A DNA stretch of 64,000 nucleotides from Pseudalkalibacillus sp051842935. Lineage in GTDB: Bacteria; Bacillota; Bacilli; Bacillales; Fictibacillaceae. The stretch lies in assembly GCF_051842935.1 (NCBI RefSeq), contig NZ_JBPXRR010000001.1:1798001-1862000 (forward strand), in the 5' to 3' direction. The notes under the pieces are model-generated. The model was not told the origin of the DNA, ran no database searches, and saw only the letters and a list, made by a program, of their open reading frames with translations. Both the position numbers and the translations under genes were made by a program. Each line of letters begins with the position of its first letter. Position 1 is the first letter of the stretch. Shown in pieces: positions 55,560 to 64,000 of the stretch.

Positions 55560-56684
55560 TTATACAAATTTAAATGGATCAGTGTGCTCTTTTGAGCGGT
55601 AGATTTCAGTGGACGTTCCCTTCTCGCCTAACCACTCTGTCAAAATGTCTGCTACGCCATCAATCATGACTTTTTCAATGTTGTGTCCTGGATCGATGAT
55701 CGCCATGCCTTCCATCCAGGCATCGTGTGCATAGTGATATTTGATATCGCCGGAGATATAGACATCAGCCCCTTTGAACATCGCATTGCTGATAAAGTCG
55801 TTTCCTTCCCCGCCGGAAACAGCAATCTTTTTCACCTTTTTATCAAGGTCACCTACCACGCGGACTCCGTCCAATCCGAATTTTTCCTTCAGCTGCTGAG
55901 CAAGTTCGCCGACGGTCGTTTCTCCCTTCAGTTTTCCGATACGTCCAACTCCGAACATTTCACCCGAATTATCGAGGACAAGCAGATCATAGGCGACTTC
56001 CTCGTAAGGATGCGCCTTTTTCAACGCTGCCATGACATCTTTTTCAATGCTCATTGGATAGAGCGTTTCAATTTTCACTTCATCCACGTACTCCATCTTG
56101 CCTTGTTCACCGATGTAAGGGTCAGTACCTTCCCGTGGCATGAATGTACCGGTACCGGGAGTATTGAACGTACAATGGCTGTAGTTTCCGATGAAACCAG
56201 CCCCAGCATTCCCTAGAGCATCCCGGACCGCATCAGCATGAGTTTCTGGTACGAACACGACGAGCTTTTTCAACTTATCCTCCATCGTGTCGGCCAACAC
56301 CTCAGTATCGGTCATCCCAATCGCATCTGCGAGTAAATCGTTTACGCCGCCGACTGCTACATCCAGATTCGTGTGAGCGGCGTACAGGGTTATGTCATGC
56401 TTGATCAGCTTTTGGATCGTCCGTCCATGTGAGGTATCTGGATCGATCTTTTTCAACGGTTTGAAAAGGAGCGGGTGGTGAGCGAAGATGAAATCGACTC
56501 CTTCACGAATCGCCTCATCAATGACCGGCTCGATGACATCCAGTGTGACCATGATCTTTTTCACACGTTTATTACGTGATCCGACCTGCAGACCAATCGG
56601 ATCCCAGTCCATCGCCATCCATTTAGGTGCGAGCTGATCGATTCGCTGGATGATTTCTTGAGCATGGACATAGTTTTCACTCAT
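55560..56684 (-). CDS. yqfO: Nif3-like dinuclear metal protein YqfO
   Basis: A 374-residue NIF3/DUF34 protein. Metal-binding residues are in FAHHPLLF, TLYAAHTNLD, SGGEG and ISGDIKYHYAHDA; the central insertion (about 130-230) is the PII-like domain typical of bacilli. It is proposed to be a GTP cyclohydrolase-type or metal-trafficking hydrolase; the true substrate is unsettled. The ATG at 56684 overlaps the trmK TGA (ATGA) and follows GGAGGCGAT. Confidence 0.93.
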   Translation of the reverse strand: MSENYVHAQEIIQRIDQLAPKWMAMDWDPIGLQVGSRNKRVKKIMVTLDVIEPVIDEAIREGVDFIFAHHPLLFKPLKKIDPDTSHGRTIQKLIKHDITLYAAHTNLDVAVGGVNDLLADAIGMTDTEVLADTMEDKLKKLVVFVPETHADAVRDALGNAGAGFIGNYSHCTFNTPGTGTFMPREGTDPYIGEQGKMEYVDEVKIETLYPMSIEKDVMAALKKAHPYEEVAYDLLVLDNSGEMFGVGRIGKLKGETTVGELAQQLKEKFGLDGVRVVGDLDKKVKKIAVSGGEGNDFISNAMFKGADVYISGDIKYHYAHDAWMEGMAIIDPGHNIEKVMIDGVADILTEWLGEKGTSTEIYRSKEHTDPFKFV

Positions 56685-57373
56685 TGTATCGCCTCCGTAA
56701 CAAATTTGATCTTCTTCTCTAACTCGTTTTTCCGTTCCGTAATTTCGTCTGAAGGAATCGCCTGTTGAAGCTGTGTGGCAATCCTTTCCCAATTGTTCTT
56801 TTCCCGTTTCCACTTCTTTTTGAACGTCTCACTTTTTTCCTGCATCAAAAAAGGTCCTAGAAGTTTTTCGGCTTCAGTCAGTTTCTCATGGTTATGAGAT
56901 CGCTCAGCAACGAGGATTTCGTAGATTTTCTCATCTTCTTCCAGGATCGACTCTGCAACAAGTACCCATCCATTCGCTTCTAACCATTCACGGATGAATT
57001 TTGCCCCCATGTTCGGTTGCAAAACGAGCCGCTCAACACCAGGAAGTCTATCTTTTCCCCGGTTTAAAATGTTGCTGATCAGCTGTCCGCCCATCCCAGC
57101 AATAACGACAACGGAAACCTCGTTGGCAGAGATGACTTCGAGCCCATCGCCCATCCGCACTTCAATCTGATCTTCCAAGCCAAGTGCTTTCACCTGGGAC
57201 AATGCAGAGTCAAATGGCCCTTTATTCACTTCGCCTGCGACCGCATGTCGAATGATGCCTTTTTGCACCCCATAACAGGGCAAATAAGCATGATCGGATC
57301 CGATATCTGCAATGGTCGCTCCTTCTGGTATGTATGTTGTCACTTTATCTAATCGTTTGGATATGGCTATCAT
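56681..57373 (-). CDS. trmK: tRNA (adenine-22-N1)-methyltransferase TrmK
   Basis: A 230-residue SAM-dependent enzyme that makes m1A22 in tRNA. SAM-binding motif IADIGSDHAYLPCYGV, then VVIAGMGGQLI and LQPNMGAKFIREWL; a C-terminal coiled coil (KKWKREKNNWERIATQ). It overlaps yqfO by 4 nt and is cotranscribed with it. Confidence 0.95.
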   Translation of the reverse strand: MIAISKRLDKVTTYIPEGATIADIGSDHAYLPCYGVQKGIIRHAVAGEVNKGPFDSALSQVKALGLEDQIEVRMGDGLEVISANEVSVVVIAGMGGQLISNILNRGKDRLPGVERLVLQPNMGAKFIREWLEANGWVLVAESILEEDEKIYEILVAERSHNHEKLTEAEKLLGPFLMQEKSETFKKKWKREKNNWERIATQLQQAIPSDEITERKNELEKKIKFVTEAIQ

Positions 57374-57455
57374 CGTTCTCTCACCTATTCTATTGGTCTA
57401 TACTCCCCATACTATAGCTTTTTTTGGTTTCCCAATCAACTTCACTTTCGAATAT

Positions 57456-57496
57456 AAAAAGGGCCTTCCCAAGCAGTCACTTGAGTCAGCCCTTTT
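57456..57496 (-). terminator. cccA terminator
   Basis: AAAAGGGC/GCCCTTTTT arms around a long loop, then TATATT on the minus strand. The loop is large, so this is a moderate candidate. Confidence 0.55.
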
Positions 57497-57506
57497 CTAT
57501 GATTGA

Positions 57507-57896
57507 TTAATGGCTATCTTCTTTCTTCTTCTCTTCGCCTTCACCTTCGCCGCCTTCTTCACCGCCGTTGACTAAGAATTCAGCGACTTTTTGTGCTTCT
57601 TCTACACTCAGGCTTTGGGCTGGCATTTGTCCTTTACCATTTTGAATGATCTCTACGATCTCATCTGGTTTATACTTAGAACCAACATCTGTCAAGCTCG
57701 GTCCTACTCCACCTTCAAGGTTTTGTCCATGACATGAAGTACAACTTTGCTGGACCAGTTCTTCACCCGACTTCGTTTCGCCTCCGCCGGCCGCTTGTTC
57801 TTTAGCTTCATGAACGCCTACTGCAGACATAACAAGCATGATTGCAATTCCTACAACAGCAGTAATGGCGAATGGAATCAATGGATTTCTTTTCAT
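57507..57896 (-). CDS. cccA: Membrane-anchored cytochrome c550
   Basis: A 129-residue protein with an N-terminal uncleaved anchor (LIPFAITAVVGIAIMLVMSAV), a linker and a class I cytochrome c domain: haem-binding CTSCHGQNLEGG and axial Met in GKGQMPAQSL. It moves electrons toward terminal oxidase at the outer membrane face. The tail is rich in Glu and Gly. It lies between trmK and sigA as in B. subtilis, but two fatty-acid genes are inserted. Confidence 0.95.
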   Translation of the reverse strand: MKRNPLIPFAITAVVGIAIMLVMSAVGVHEAKEQAAGGGETKSGEELVQQSCTSCHGQNLEGGVGPSLTDVGSKYKPDEIVEIIQNGKGQMPAQSLSVEEAQKVAEFLVNGGEEGGEGEGEEKKKEDSH

Positions 57897-58082
57897 CTCT
57901 AATCCTCCTTTTGATGCAGGTTATACTCTGTTATTGTTTCCTACCTATGTAATAGTAAACAAGCCATTTACTATTTTACTTGAAAATTGATAGGAAGGAA
58001 AGCCTTAAACGATAGAGATGATAGGATTGTCATCATTTGGACACGTTTCCATTGCCATAGCAAGGTTTCAGAGGATTGATGA

Positions 58083-59723
58083 TTACACGATTCCTGTCGA
58101 CTTTTCCTTCCATTGCTGCGCCAATTCTCTTAATTTGTACTTCTGGATCTTTCCAGAAGCGGTCATCGGGTATTCATCAACTATGAAAATGTATTCCGGA
58201 ATTTTATAACGGGCAATTTTCCCTTCACAATAAGAGCGGATTTCATCCGTCGTGATGGCATCGCCTTCTTTTACCTGAACACATGCCGCTACCTTCTCAC
58301 CGTACTTTTCATCCGGTACACCGATGACTTGAACATCCACAATGGACGGATTCGTATATAGAAATTCTTCGATTTCACGCGGGTATATGTTTTCTCCGCC
58401 GCGGATGATCATATCCTTCAATCGGCCTGTGATCTTCACGTACCCCTCATCATCCATCGTCGCAAGGTCACCAGTATGAAGCCAACCCTCAGAATCGATC
58501 GCTTTCGCGGTCGCTTCAGGCATATTGTAGTAGCCTTTCATGACAAGATATCCGCGGGTACAAAGTTCACCTTGTACGCCAGGTGCCACTTCATCATTCG
58601 TCACAGGATCGACGATCTTCACCTCTGCAACCGGATGTCTTTTGCCGACGGTTTCAACTCTTCGCTCAATCGGGTCATCTGTACGTGTTTGAGTGATGAC
58701 AGGAGATGATTCCGTTTGACCATAAGCAATCGTAATTTCTTCCATTCCCATCAGATTGATGACTTTTTTCATGACTTCAATCGGACATGGGGATCCTGCC
58801 ATAATTCCCGTTCTTAACGTAGACAGATCATAGTCATCGAAGGATTCAAGATTCAATTCGGCGATGAACATGGTCGGTACCCCATGGAGACCTGTACATT
58901 TTTCCTTCTCGACTGTCTGTAACACCAACTCTGGGTCGAATTGGACGATCGGGACCATCGTTGCCCCGACAGAGACGCAGGCAAGCGTACCGAGTACACA
59001 CCCGAAACAATGGAAAAACGGAACCGGTATACAGAGCCTGTCCTCATGTGAGAGGTTCATCGCATTCGCGACCTGGTAGCCGTTGTTCACGATGTTATAA
59101 TGCGTCAGCATGACCCCTTTAGGAAAGCCCGTCGTCCCACTCGTATATTGCATGTTGATGACATCATGGACATCCAATTCTTTTTCACGTGCAGCGAGTT
59201 CTTCATCTGATACCGATTCACCCTTAGTTAGGAACTTTTCCCAGCTAAGCAGCCCATCAGCGTCTCCTTCTTCCATATACACGAGTTGGTTGAGGACAGG
59301 GAGCACTTCTGAGCTCACTTTTCCGTCATTTCCTGTTTGACCGATGATCGAATGGATGATCTCTACATAGGAACTATCCCGGAATTGATCCATCATGAAT
59401 AAAGTCGTCGTATCGGATTGTTTCAATAAATATTCGAGCTCGCTCTTTTGGTAATTCGTATTGACGGTTACAAGCACAGCTCCCATCCGTGCTGACCCGA
59501 ATTGTAAAAGCAGCCATTCAAAACGGTTCGTAGACCAGGCTGCGATATGTTCCCCTTTCTGAACGCCCATCGCCATCAAGGACTTGGCAACTTGTCCAGT
59601 CAGTTGATGAAACGCTTCATATGTATGCCGTATTCCCTCTTTGCTGTAGACGACCGCCTCTCGATCAGGCCATTTTTCCGCTTTCTCTTTCAATAGTTCG
59701 CCGATGGTTTGGTTCAAGTACAT
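58083..59723 (-). CDS. AMP-binding acyl-CoA synthetase
   Basis: A 546-residue ligase that activates a carboxylic acid to its CoA ester via an acyl-adenylate. The P-loop MQYTSGTTGFPKGVMLTH, A5 AYGQTESSP, A7/A8 GWLHTGDLATMDDEGY and GRLKDMIIRGGENIYP, and catalytic Lys in TASGKIQKYK are intact. It is of the medium/long-chain FadD-like clade; the substrate is unknown. The ATG at 59723 has GGAGGTG 7 nt upstream. It follows the acyl-CoA dehydrogenase gene and presumably acts before it in beta-oxidation. Confidence 0.92.
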   Translation of the reverse strand: MYLNQTIGELLKEKAEKWPDREAVVYSKEGIRHTYEAFHQLTGQVAKSLMAMGVQKGEHIAAWSTNRFEWLLLQFGSARMGAVLVTVNTNYQKSELEYLLKQSDTTTLFMMDQFRDSSYVEIIHSIIGQTGNDGKVSSEVLPVLNQLVYMEEGDADGLLSWEKFLTKGESVSDEELAAREKELDVHDVINMQYTSGTTGFPKGVMLTHYNIVNNGYQVANAMNLSHEDRLCIPVPFFHCFGCVLGTLACVSVGATMVPIVQFDPELVLQTVEKEKCTGLHGVPTMFIAELNLESFDDYDLSTLRTGIMAGSPCPIEVMKKVINLMGMEEITIAYGQTESSPVITQTRTDDPIERRVETVGKRHPVAEVKIVDPVTNDEVAPGVQGELCTRGYLVMKGYYNMPEATAKAIDSEGWLHTGDLATMDDEGYVKITGRLKDMIIRGGENIYPREIEEFLYTNPSIVDVQVIGVPDEKYGEKVAACVQVKEGDAITTDEIRSYCEGKIARYKIPEYIFIVDEYPMTASGKIQKYKLRELAQQWKEKSTGIV

Positions 59724-59783
59724 GAAACAGCACCTCCATAGAGTCATTGAATATTTCTAATTATCAGAATTTAATAGGAAAAT

Positions 59784-59815
59784 AGAGAGGGGATTGGAAG
59801 TTCAATCCCCTCTCT
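59784..59815 (-). terminator. Hairpin between acyl-CoA dehydrogenase and synthetase genes
   Basis: A perfect 13-bp stem AGAGAGGGGATTG/CAATCCCCTCTCT, then ATTTTCC on the minus strand. The weak T tract suggests partial termination or processing. Confidence 0.75.
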
Positions 59816-59828
59816 ACTCGTTCAATTG

Positions 59829-60968
59829 TTAGCAGCCGATCTCTCGAGCGATGACCATACGTTGGACTTCTGAAGTTCCTTCTCCGATTTCAAGAAGTCT
59901 ACCATCACGGTAGAAACGTTCTACATGATAATCCTTCATGTAACCATAGCCACCATGGATCTGGATTGCCTGATCACATACTTCCATACAAATTTCAGAC
60001 GCATAGAGCTTCGCCATCGAAGCTTCTTTCGCGAATTTACGCCCTTGGTCCTTCAGCCAAGCTGCTTTATATACTTGCGTTCTAGCGAGGTCAATTTTCA
60101 TTGCCATGTCTGCAAGTTTGAATTGAGTAGCCTGGAATTTAGACAATGATTGACCGAATTGCTTACGTTCCTGAGCATACGCGAGCGCTTTTTCATAAGC
60201 CGCTTGAGCTATTCCTACGCCCATCGCACCGATTCCGATTCGACCCCCGTCAAGCGTCGCTAGGAATTGTCGGAAACCATAGCCTTTCTTACCAAGCATG
60301 TTCTCTTCCGGCACTCGTACATCTTCTAATATAAGCTCTGTCGTGTTAGATGAATTCAATCCAAGCTTCTCATAATTATCAATGACCTTGAATCCTGGTG
60401 CATCTGTATTGACGATGAATGCAGTAATTTCCTTTTTACCGCCATCACGGTCAGTAACGGCCGTCAACGCTAAATTCTTAGCATAGCTCGCGTTTGTGAT
60501 GAAGCACTTACTTCCGTTGATGACCCACTCATCACCGTCTTTCACGGCTGTCGTTTCCGTTCCTCCGGCATCTGAGCCAGCGTTCGGTTCCGTGAGACCA
60601 AAAGCACCCATCGACTCTCCAGTACAAATCGGCCTTAGATATTTTTGTTTCTGCTCCTCTGTTCCAAATAGATCAAGTGGTGCCCCACCTAAGGAAATGT
60701 GTGCAGAATATGTGATTCCAGCCGATCCACATGCACGGCTCAATTCTTCGACAACGATCGCGAAACTGACTGCATCGGCACCGCCACCGCCATATTCTTC
60801 TGAAAAAGGAAGTCCCATCAAGCCGAGATCCCCAAGCTTTTTATAAATCTCGATAGGGAAGCGTTTTTCCTTATCTCGTTGCTCAGCTCCTGGTGCCACT
60901 TCTTCCTCCGCAAATTCGCGAATCATTTTCCAAATCATTTTTTGTTCATCGGTTAAATCGAAATTCAT
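59829..60968 (-). CDS. Acyl-CoA dehydrogenase
   Basis: A 379-residue FAD flavoenzyme that oxidises acyl-CoA to 2-enoyl-CoA. Signatures AFGLTEPNAGSDAGGTETTA and QIHGGYGYMKDYHVERFYRD are present, and the catalytic base is the Glu of IGEGTSEVQ. It resembles short/branched-chain enzymes (MmgC, AcdA type); chain length cannot be settled. AGGAGTGGAG precedes the ATG. Promoter TTGAAA-N18-TATAAT lies at 61018-61047. Confidence 0.95.
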   Translation of the reverse strand: MNFDLTDEQKMIWKMIREFAEEEVAPGAEQRDKEKRFPIEIYKKLGDLGLMGLPFSEEYGGGGADAVSFAIVVEELSRACGSAGITYSAHISLGGAPLDLFGTEEQKQKYLRPICTGESMGAFGLTEPNAGSDAGGTETTAVKDGDEWVINGSKCFITNASYAKNLALTAVTDRDGGKKEITAFIVNTDAPGFKVIDNYEKLGLNSSNTTELILEDVRVPEENMLGKKGYGFRQFLATLDGGRIGIGAMGVGIAQAAYEKALAYAQERKQFGQSLSKFQATQFKLADMAMKIDLARTQVYKAAWLKDQGRKFAKEASMAKLYASEICMEVCDQAIQIHGGYGYMKDYHVERFYRDGRLLEIGEGTSEVQRMVIAREIGC

Positions 60969-61017
60969 TTACTCCACTCCTGACTGTTGTAATATCTCTC
61001 TGTATACGCTTACATCA

Positions 61018-61047
61018 ATTATACGTTTAAATGCAATAATTTTTCAA
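61018..61047 (-). promoter_or_regulatory. Acyl-CoA dehydrogenase promoter
   Basis: TTGAAA, 18 nt, TATAAT on the minus strand, about 50 nt before the start. Confidence 0.7.
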
Positions 61048-61062
61048 CAGTTAAAAAAAGTG

Positions 61063-61080
61063 CGAATATATCGTCATTCG
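61063..61080. promoter_or_regulatory. Possible FadR operator
   Basis: CGAATATATCGTCATTCG matches 11 of 16 fixed positions of the B. subtilis FadR box TGAATGANTANTCATTCA. It lies just upstream of the -35 of the acyl-CoA dehydrogenase gene, in keeping with fatty-acid control, but the match is imperfect. Confidence 0.35.
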
Positions 61081-61212
61081 GTTGTAAATTTAATATGAAT
61101 ATCCTAAATTTTTCCGAAGAGGGTTTGCAAATGCTTTAGAAAATAAGTAAAATAAAGGACAAGATACGTCATTTGGGCTAATATTTTGAAATTTAGCAGG
61201 ATTTTTGGCATA

Positions 61213-61243
61213 AAAAAACACGGATCATTACATGACCCGTGTT
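61213..61243 (-). terminator. dnaG-sigA operon terminator
   Basis: AACACGGGTCAT/ATGATCCGTGTT stem with one mismatch, then T7 on the minus strand, just past sigA. Confidence 0.88.
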
Positions 61244-61252
61244 CATTGGATT

Positions 61253-62377
61253 CTATTCTAAGAAATCTTTCAATCGTTTACTTCTGCTTGGATGTCGAAG
61301 CTTACGAAGTGCTTTTGCTTCTATCTGACGGATACGTTCACGTGTTACACCGAATACTTTACCGACTTCTTCAAGTGTTCGTGTGCGTCCATCATCGAGA
61401 CCGAACCGTAGGCGAAGTACGTTTTCTTCACGGTCTGTCAAGGTATCGAGTACATCTTCAAGTTGTTCTTTCAACAACTCATAAGCTGCAGCATCGGATG
61501 GAGCTAATGCATCCTGGTCCTCGATGAAGTCACCAAGGTGGGAATCATCTTCTTCACCGATTGGCGTTTCAAGAGATACTGGCTCTTGAGCGATTTTAAG
61601 GATTTCACGAACCTTCTCTGGTGAAAGTTCCATTTCTTTACCGATTTCTTCAGGTGTCGGCTCACGACCGATGTCTTGTAGCAATTGACGCTGGACTCGG
61701 ATCAGCTTGTTGATCGTTTCCACCATGTGTACTGGAATACGAATTGTACGAGCCTGGTCAGCGATTGCACGAGTGATGGCCTGACGGATCCACCAAGTCG
61801 CATACGTACTGAATTTATATCCTTTACGGTAATCGAATTTTTCTACCGCTTTAATCAATCCCATATTTCCTTCTTGAATCAAGTCTAAGAAGAGCATTCC
61901 TCGACCTACATAACGCTTCGCGATACTTACAACGAGTCGCAAGTTCGCTTCAGCAAGACGGCGTTTCGCTTCTTCATCACCGTTCTCGATGCGTTGCGCA
62001 AGACTGATTTCATCATCTGCAGAAAGCAAGTCAACCCGTCCGATCTCTTTCAGATACATTCTGACCGGGTCATTGATCTTTACTCCAGGAGGTACACTTA
62101 AGTCGTTTAAGTCAAACTCGTCTTCCCCACTTTTGACAACCGTTTGAATATTCGGGTCATCGCCTTCCTCTTCATCGACGATTTCAACCCCTTGATCACC
62201 CAAATACTCATAGAATACATCCATTTGTTCAGAATCCTGTTCAAATGGAGCAAGCTTATTGGTTATTTCGTTATAAGTGAGAACTCCTCTTTTCTTACCG
62301 AGTTCAACTAATTGTTCTTTTACTTGATCGATGGTCAATTCACCTTCCGCTTCCTGGCGATTAGGTTTCTCAGCCAT
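61253..62377 (-). CDS. sigA: Primary sigma factor SigA (RpoD)
   Basis: A 374-residue vegetative sigma-70. Region 1.1 (ELTIDQVKEQLVELGKKRG), 1.2 (DPVRMYLKEIGRVDLLS), 2 (LIQEGNMGLIKAVEKFDY, then KGYKFSTYATWWIRQAI), 3 and 4 (GVTRERIRQIEAKALRKLRH) are complete. The ATG at 62377 has GGAGGGGATCGT upstream; the six extra residues to 62395 are not coding. It is cotranscribed with dnaG, 32 bp upstream. Confidence 0.98.
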   Translation of the reverse strand: MAEKPNRQEAEGELTIDQVKEQLVELGKKRGVLTYNEITNKLAPFEQDSEQMDVFYEYLGDQGVEIVDEEEGDDPNIQTVVKSGEDEFDLNDLSVPPGVKINDPVRMYLKEIGRVDLLSADDEISLAQRIENGDEEAKRRLAEANLRLVVSIAKRYVGRGMLFLDLIQEGNMGLIKAVEKFDYRKGYKFSTYATWWIRQAITRAIADQARTIRIPVHMVETINKLIRVQRQLLQDIGREPTPEEIGKEMELSPEKVREILKIAQEPVSLETPIGEEDDSHLGDFIEDQDALAPSDAAAYELLKEQLEDVLDTLTDREENVLRLRFGLDDGRTRTLEEVGKVFGVTRERIRQIEAKALRKLRHPSRSKRLKDFLE

Positions 62378-62409
62378 ACGATCCCCTCCTTCCATACTTC
62401 TAACTTCTG

Positions 62410-64000
62410 TTACTGACTTTTTAACGCTTTTTTCAATTCCACGATTTCCATCGCGATCCGTGCAGCTTCAACCATATTCTGTTCGCGTTCTGCACGCTTT
62501 TTGTCTTTCTCTCTTTCTTGTATCTGTAGCAATTTGGGATATTTCTTCACTTGCTTTACATAATCGTAAAGTTCCTGGTCGGATATATCCTCATTGATTG
62601 TAAGCATTGCCAATTCTGTGACGACCTGCTTCAATCGTTGGTCATCAACTCTTTCTAGGAACAGACTGATATCAGGTGTATGGCCTTCTGCATAATAGGC
62701 ATATAGATAAGCAGCAATCGCGCTGTATTCATCGATATTGAATGCCCCGCCAAGGAGTTCTTCCACCTTTTCTGCAATACTCACATCTTTTAACATATGA
62801 GCCAGTAGTATTCGCTCCGCGTTGTGGAATGCAGGTAGAAGGCGTGAAGATTGACCGATATATTTCTTACGGTTATTCTCCCTATTTCGACCATCATTAT
62901 CCTTTTTCCTCTTCTGAGATACAAAAGCCTGATATTGTTGCTGTTTCAAAGCATCCAAAGAGAGATTGAACTCTTCCGCAAGCTGTCTTAAATAGTGATC
63001 CCTTTCAACAGCTTTCGGGAGTTTTGCAATTTCATGTAGTATCTCTTCGATATAGCGCATCCGTTCTCCTTCATCTTGGAGATTTTTTCCTCTGCGCAAG
63101 AATTGCATTTTAAATGCCATGACCGTCAAACTTGCCCCTATTACATCCTGCTTAAAGCGATCACCGCCGTAATTCTGGATATAGTCATCAGGGTCCATGC
63201 CAGGTGGCATTTGGGCGATACGTACATTGCAATTCACACTTTCTATGAGTTCCGTCGCTCGGAACGCTGCATTGATCCCAGCCTGATCGGAGTCATAACA
63301 GATGACGACTGTGGTGACATTCCGGCTCAGAAGCCGTGCCTGATCTTGTGTCAGGGATGTTCCTAATGTCGCCACACCATTTGTTATACCCGCTTTCCAA
63401 GCTGCTATCACATCGACATAACCTTCAAAGAGTATGACTTTATCCTCTTTTCTCATTTCAGGTCTTGCGAGATGATAAGCATAGAGAGATTTACTCTTAT
63501 AGAAAATTTTCGTTTCGGGACTGTTCAGGTATTTCGGTTCACCGTCACCTAGAATACGTCCACCGAAAGCGATGTTTTTCCCCTGGGAATCCCAGATCGG
63601 AAACATGACACGATTTCGGAAGCGGTCGAAGAATTTTCCATCGAACTCCCTTTTTGCGAGAACTCCGGCTCCTGCCATCGTATCTAACGAATAGTTCCGC
63701 TTTTGTAAAAAGGCTGTGGCGAACTCCCAGGAGTCCGGTGCATAACCGATTTGGAAGTGTTCGATCATTTCATCTGTAAATCCACGATTATGCAAGTACT
63801 CTTTTGCTTTTTGCCCATATTCCGTGTTTGTTAAACAATGATGATACAATCTGGTTAACAAACCGTGTCCTTCTTTCATGATCTCCTTCTCTTTGGAAGC
63901 TTGATCATTTTGAGGAGAGGACGGCAGCTGGGGTAGTTCAACGTTCGTGCGCTCTGCGAGGTTCTTTACAGCTTCAATGAATGTGAACCCCTCGACCTCC
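62410..64000 (-). CDS. dnaG: DNA primase DnaG, 5' end missing
   Basis: At least 530 codons are in the window; the frame continues past the right edge (VEGFTFIEAVKNLAERTNVE at the edge), so the zinc-binding N-terminus is missing. The TOPRIM motifs are present: VILFEGYVDVIAAWKAG, then CYDSDQAGINAAFRA. The C-terminal helicase-binding region is helical. It makes RNA primers for replication. The ATG at 63879 is internal, not the start. It heads the dnaG-sigA operon. Confidence 0.97.
   Translation of the reverse strand, partial: EVEGFTFIEAVKNLAERTNVELPQLPSSPQNDQASKEKEIMKEGHGLLTRLYHHCLTNTEYGQKAKEYLHNRGFTDEMIEHFQIGYAPDSWEFATAFLQKRNYSLDTMAGAGVLAKREFDGKFFDRFRNRVMFPIWDSQGKNIAFGGRILGDGEPKYLNSPETKIFYKSKSLYAYHLARPEMRKEDKVILFEGYVDVIAAWKAGITNGVATLGTSLTQDQARLLSRNVTTVVICYDSDQAGINAAFRATELIESVNCNVRIAQMPPGMDPDDYIQNYGGDRFKQDVIGASLTVMAFKMQFLRRGKNLQDEGERMRYIEEILHEIAKLPKAVERDHYLRQLAEEFNLSLDALKQQQYQAFVSQKRKKDNDGRNRENNRKKYIGQSSRLLPAFHNAERILLAHMLKDVSIAEKVEELLGGAFNIDEYSAIAAYLYAYYAEGHTPDISLFLERVDDQRLKQVVTELAMLTINEDISDQELYDYVKQVKKYPKLLQIQEREKDKKRAEREQNMVEAARIAMEIVELKKALKSQ

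Noticed and set aside
54932..55567. Open frame of 211 codons with EEGRGSILPE repeats
   Set aside because: Same cause: the array is in phase with the reading frame; no start signal supports translation.

Overview
The window comes from an endospore-forming Bacillaceae chromosome (Bacillota, moderate G+C). The evidence is AGGAGG-type ribosome binding sites, TTG and GTG starts, and a gene order that follows the Bacillus subtilis yqg/yqf region: ygfA-like gene, rpmG, pst operon, pbpA, yqgE, sodA, yqgC, yqgB, yqfZ, ispG, zur, yqfU, yqfT, nfo, cshB, yqfQ, ispH, yqfO, trmK, cccA, sigA and dnaG. Most of it is conserved core genome with lineage-specific insertions.

Layout. 1-2.2 kb: the end of a MobA-like gene, a 5-formyl-THF cyclo-ligase gene, a NERD-domain gene, a 51-bp tandem array and rpmG. 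2.4-8.3 kb: a three-gene glucan cluster with a DUF4912 protein, a GH57 branching-enzyme/GT4 synthase fusion, and a sugar nucleotidyltransferase fused to a phosphomannomutase domain whose key motifs are missing. 8.6-9.3 kb: two small membrane-anchored proteins, one MltG/YceG-like. 9.4-13.8 kb: pstS-pstC-pstA-pstB-phoU behind a four-hexamer Pho box. 14.2-17.6 kb: pbpA and yqgE. 17.7-34.4 kb: two adjacent paralogous giant genes, each about 2,740 codons with 27 carboxypeptidase-regulatory-like repeats and a CotZ/ExsY-like C-terminus. 34.6-36.7 kb: sodA, a second 51-bp array and a seven-gene tRNA operon (Asn-Met-His-Ile2-Ser-fMet-Phe). 36.7-42.5 kb: yqgC, a Na/Pi cotransporter, DUF1189, DUF1002, yqfZ and ispG. 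42.6-45.5 kb: two small genes, then znuC-znuB-zur behind a Zur box. 45.6-54.9 kb: a lytic transglycosylase, a YitT-family protein, a purine permease, an orphan PAS kinase, yqfT, nfo, cshB, yqfQ and ispH. 54.95-55.5 kb: the third 51-bp array. 55.6-64 kb: yqfO, trmK, cccA, an acyl-CoA synthetase, an acyl-CoA dehydrogenase, sigA and the 3' part of dnaG.

How the parts work together. Phosphate supply is doubled: high-affinity Pst/PhoU plus a PhoU-domain Na/Pi cotransporter. Zinc supply is the ZnuCB permease with Zur, but no binding protein is encoded here. The glucan cluster puts polymerising and branching domains in one polypeptide. The least ordinary material is the pair of giant repeat proteins, which have no secretion signal, share a conserved sporulation-like promoter and end in a spore-coat-like domain. 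I infer that they are spore-surface stalks or fibres. Three dispersed arrays of one 51-bp palindromic repeat family and the overlapping terminator/promoter/RBS in front of ispH are the other points that deserve a second look.
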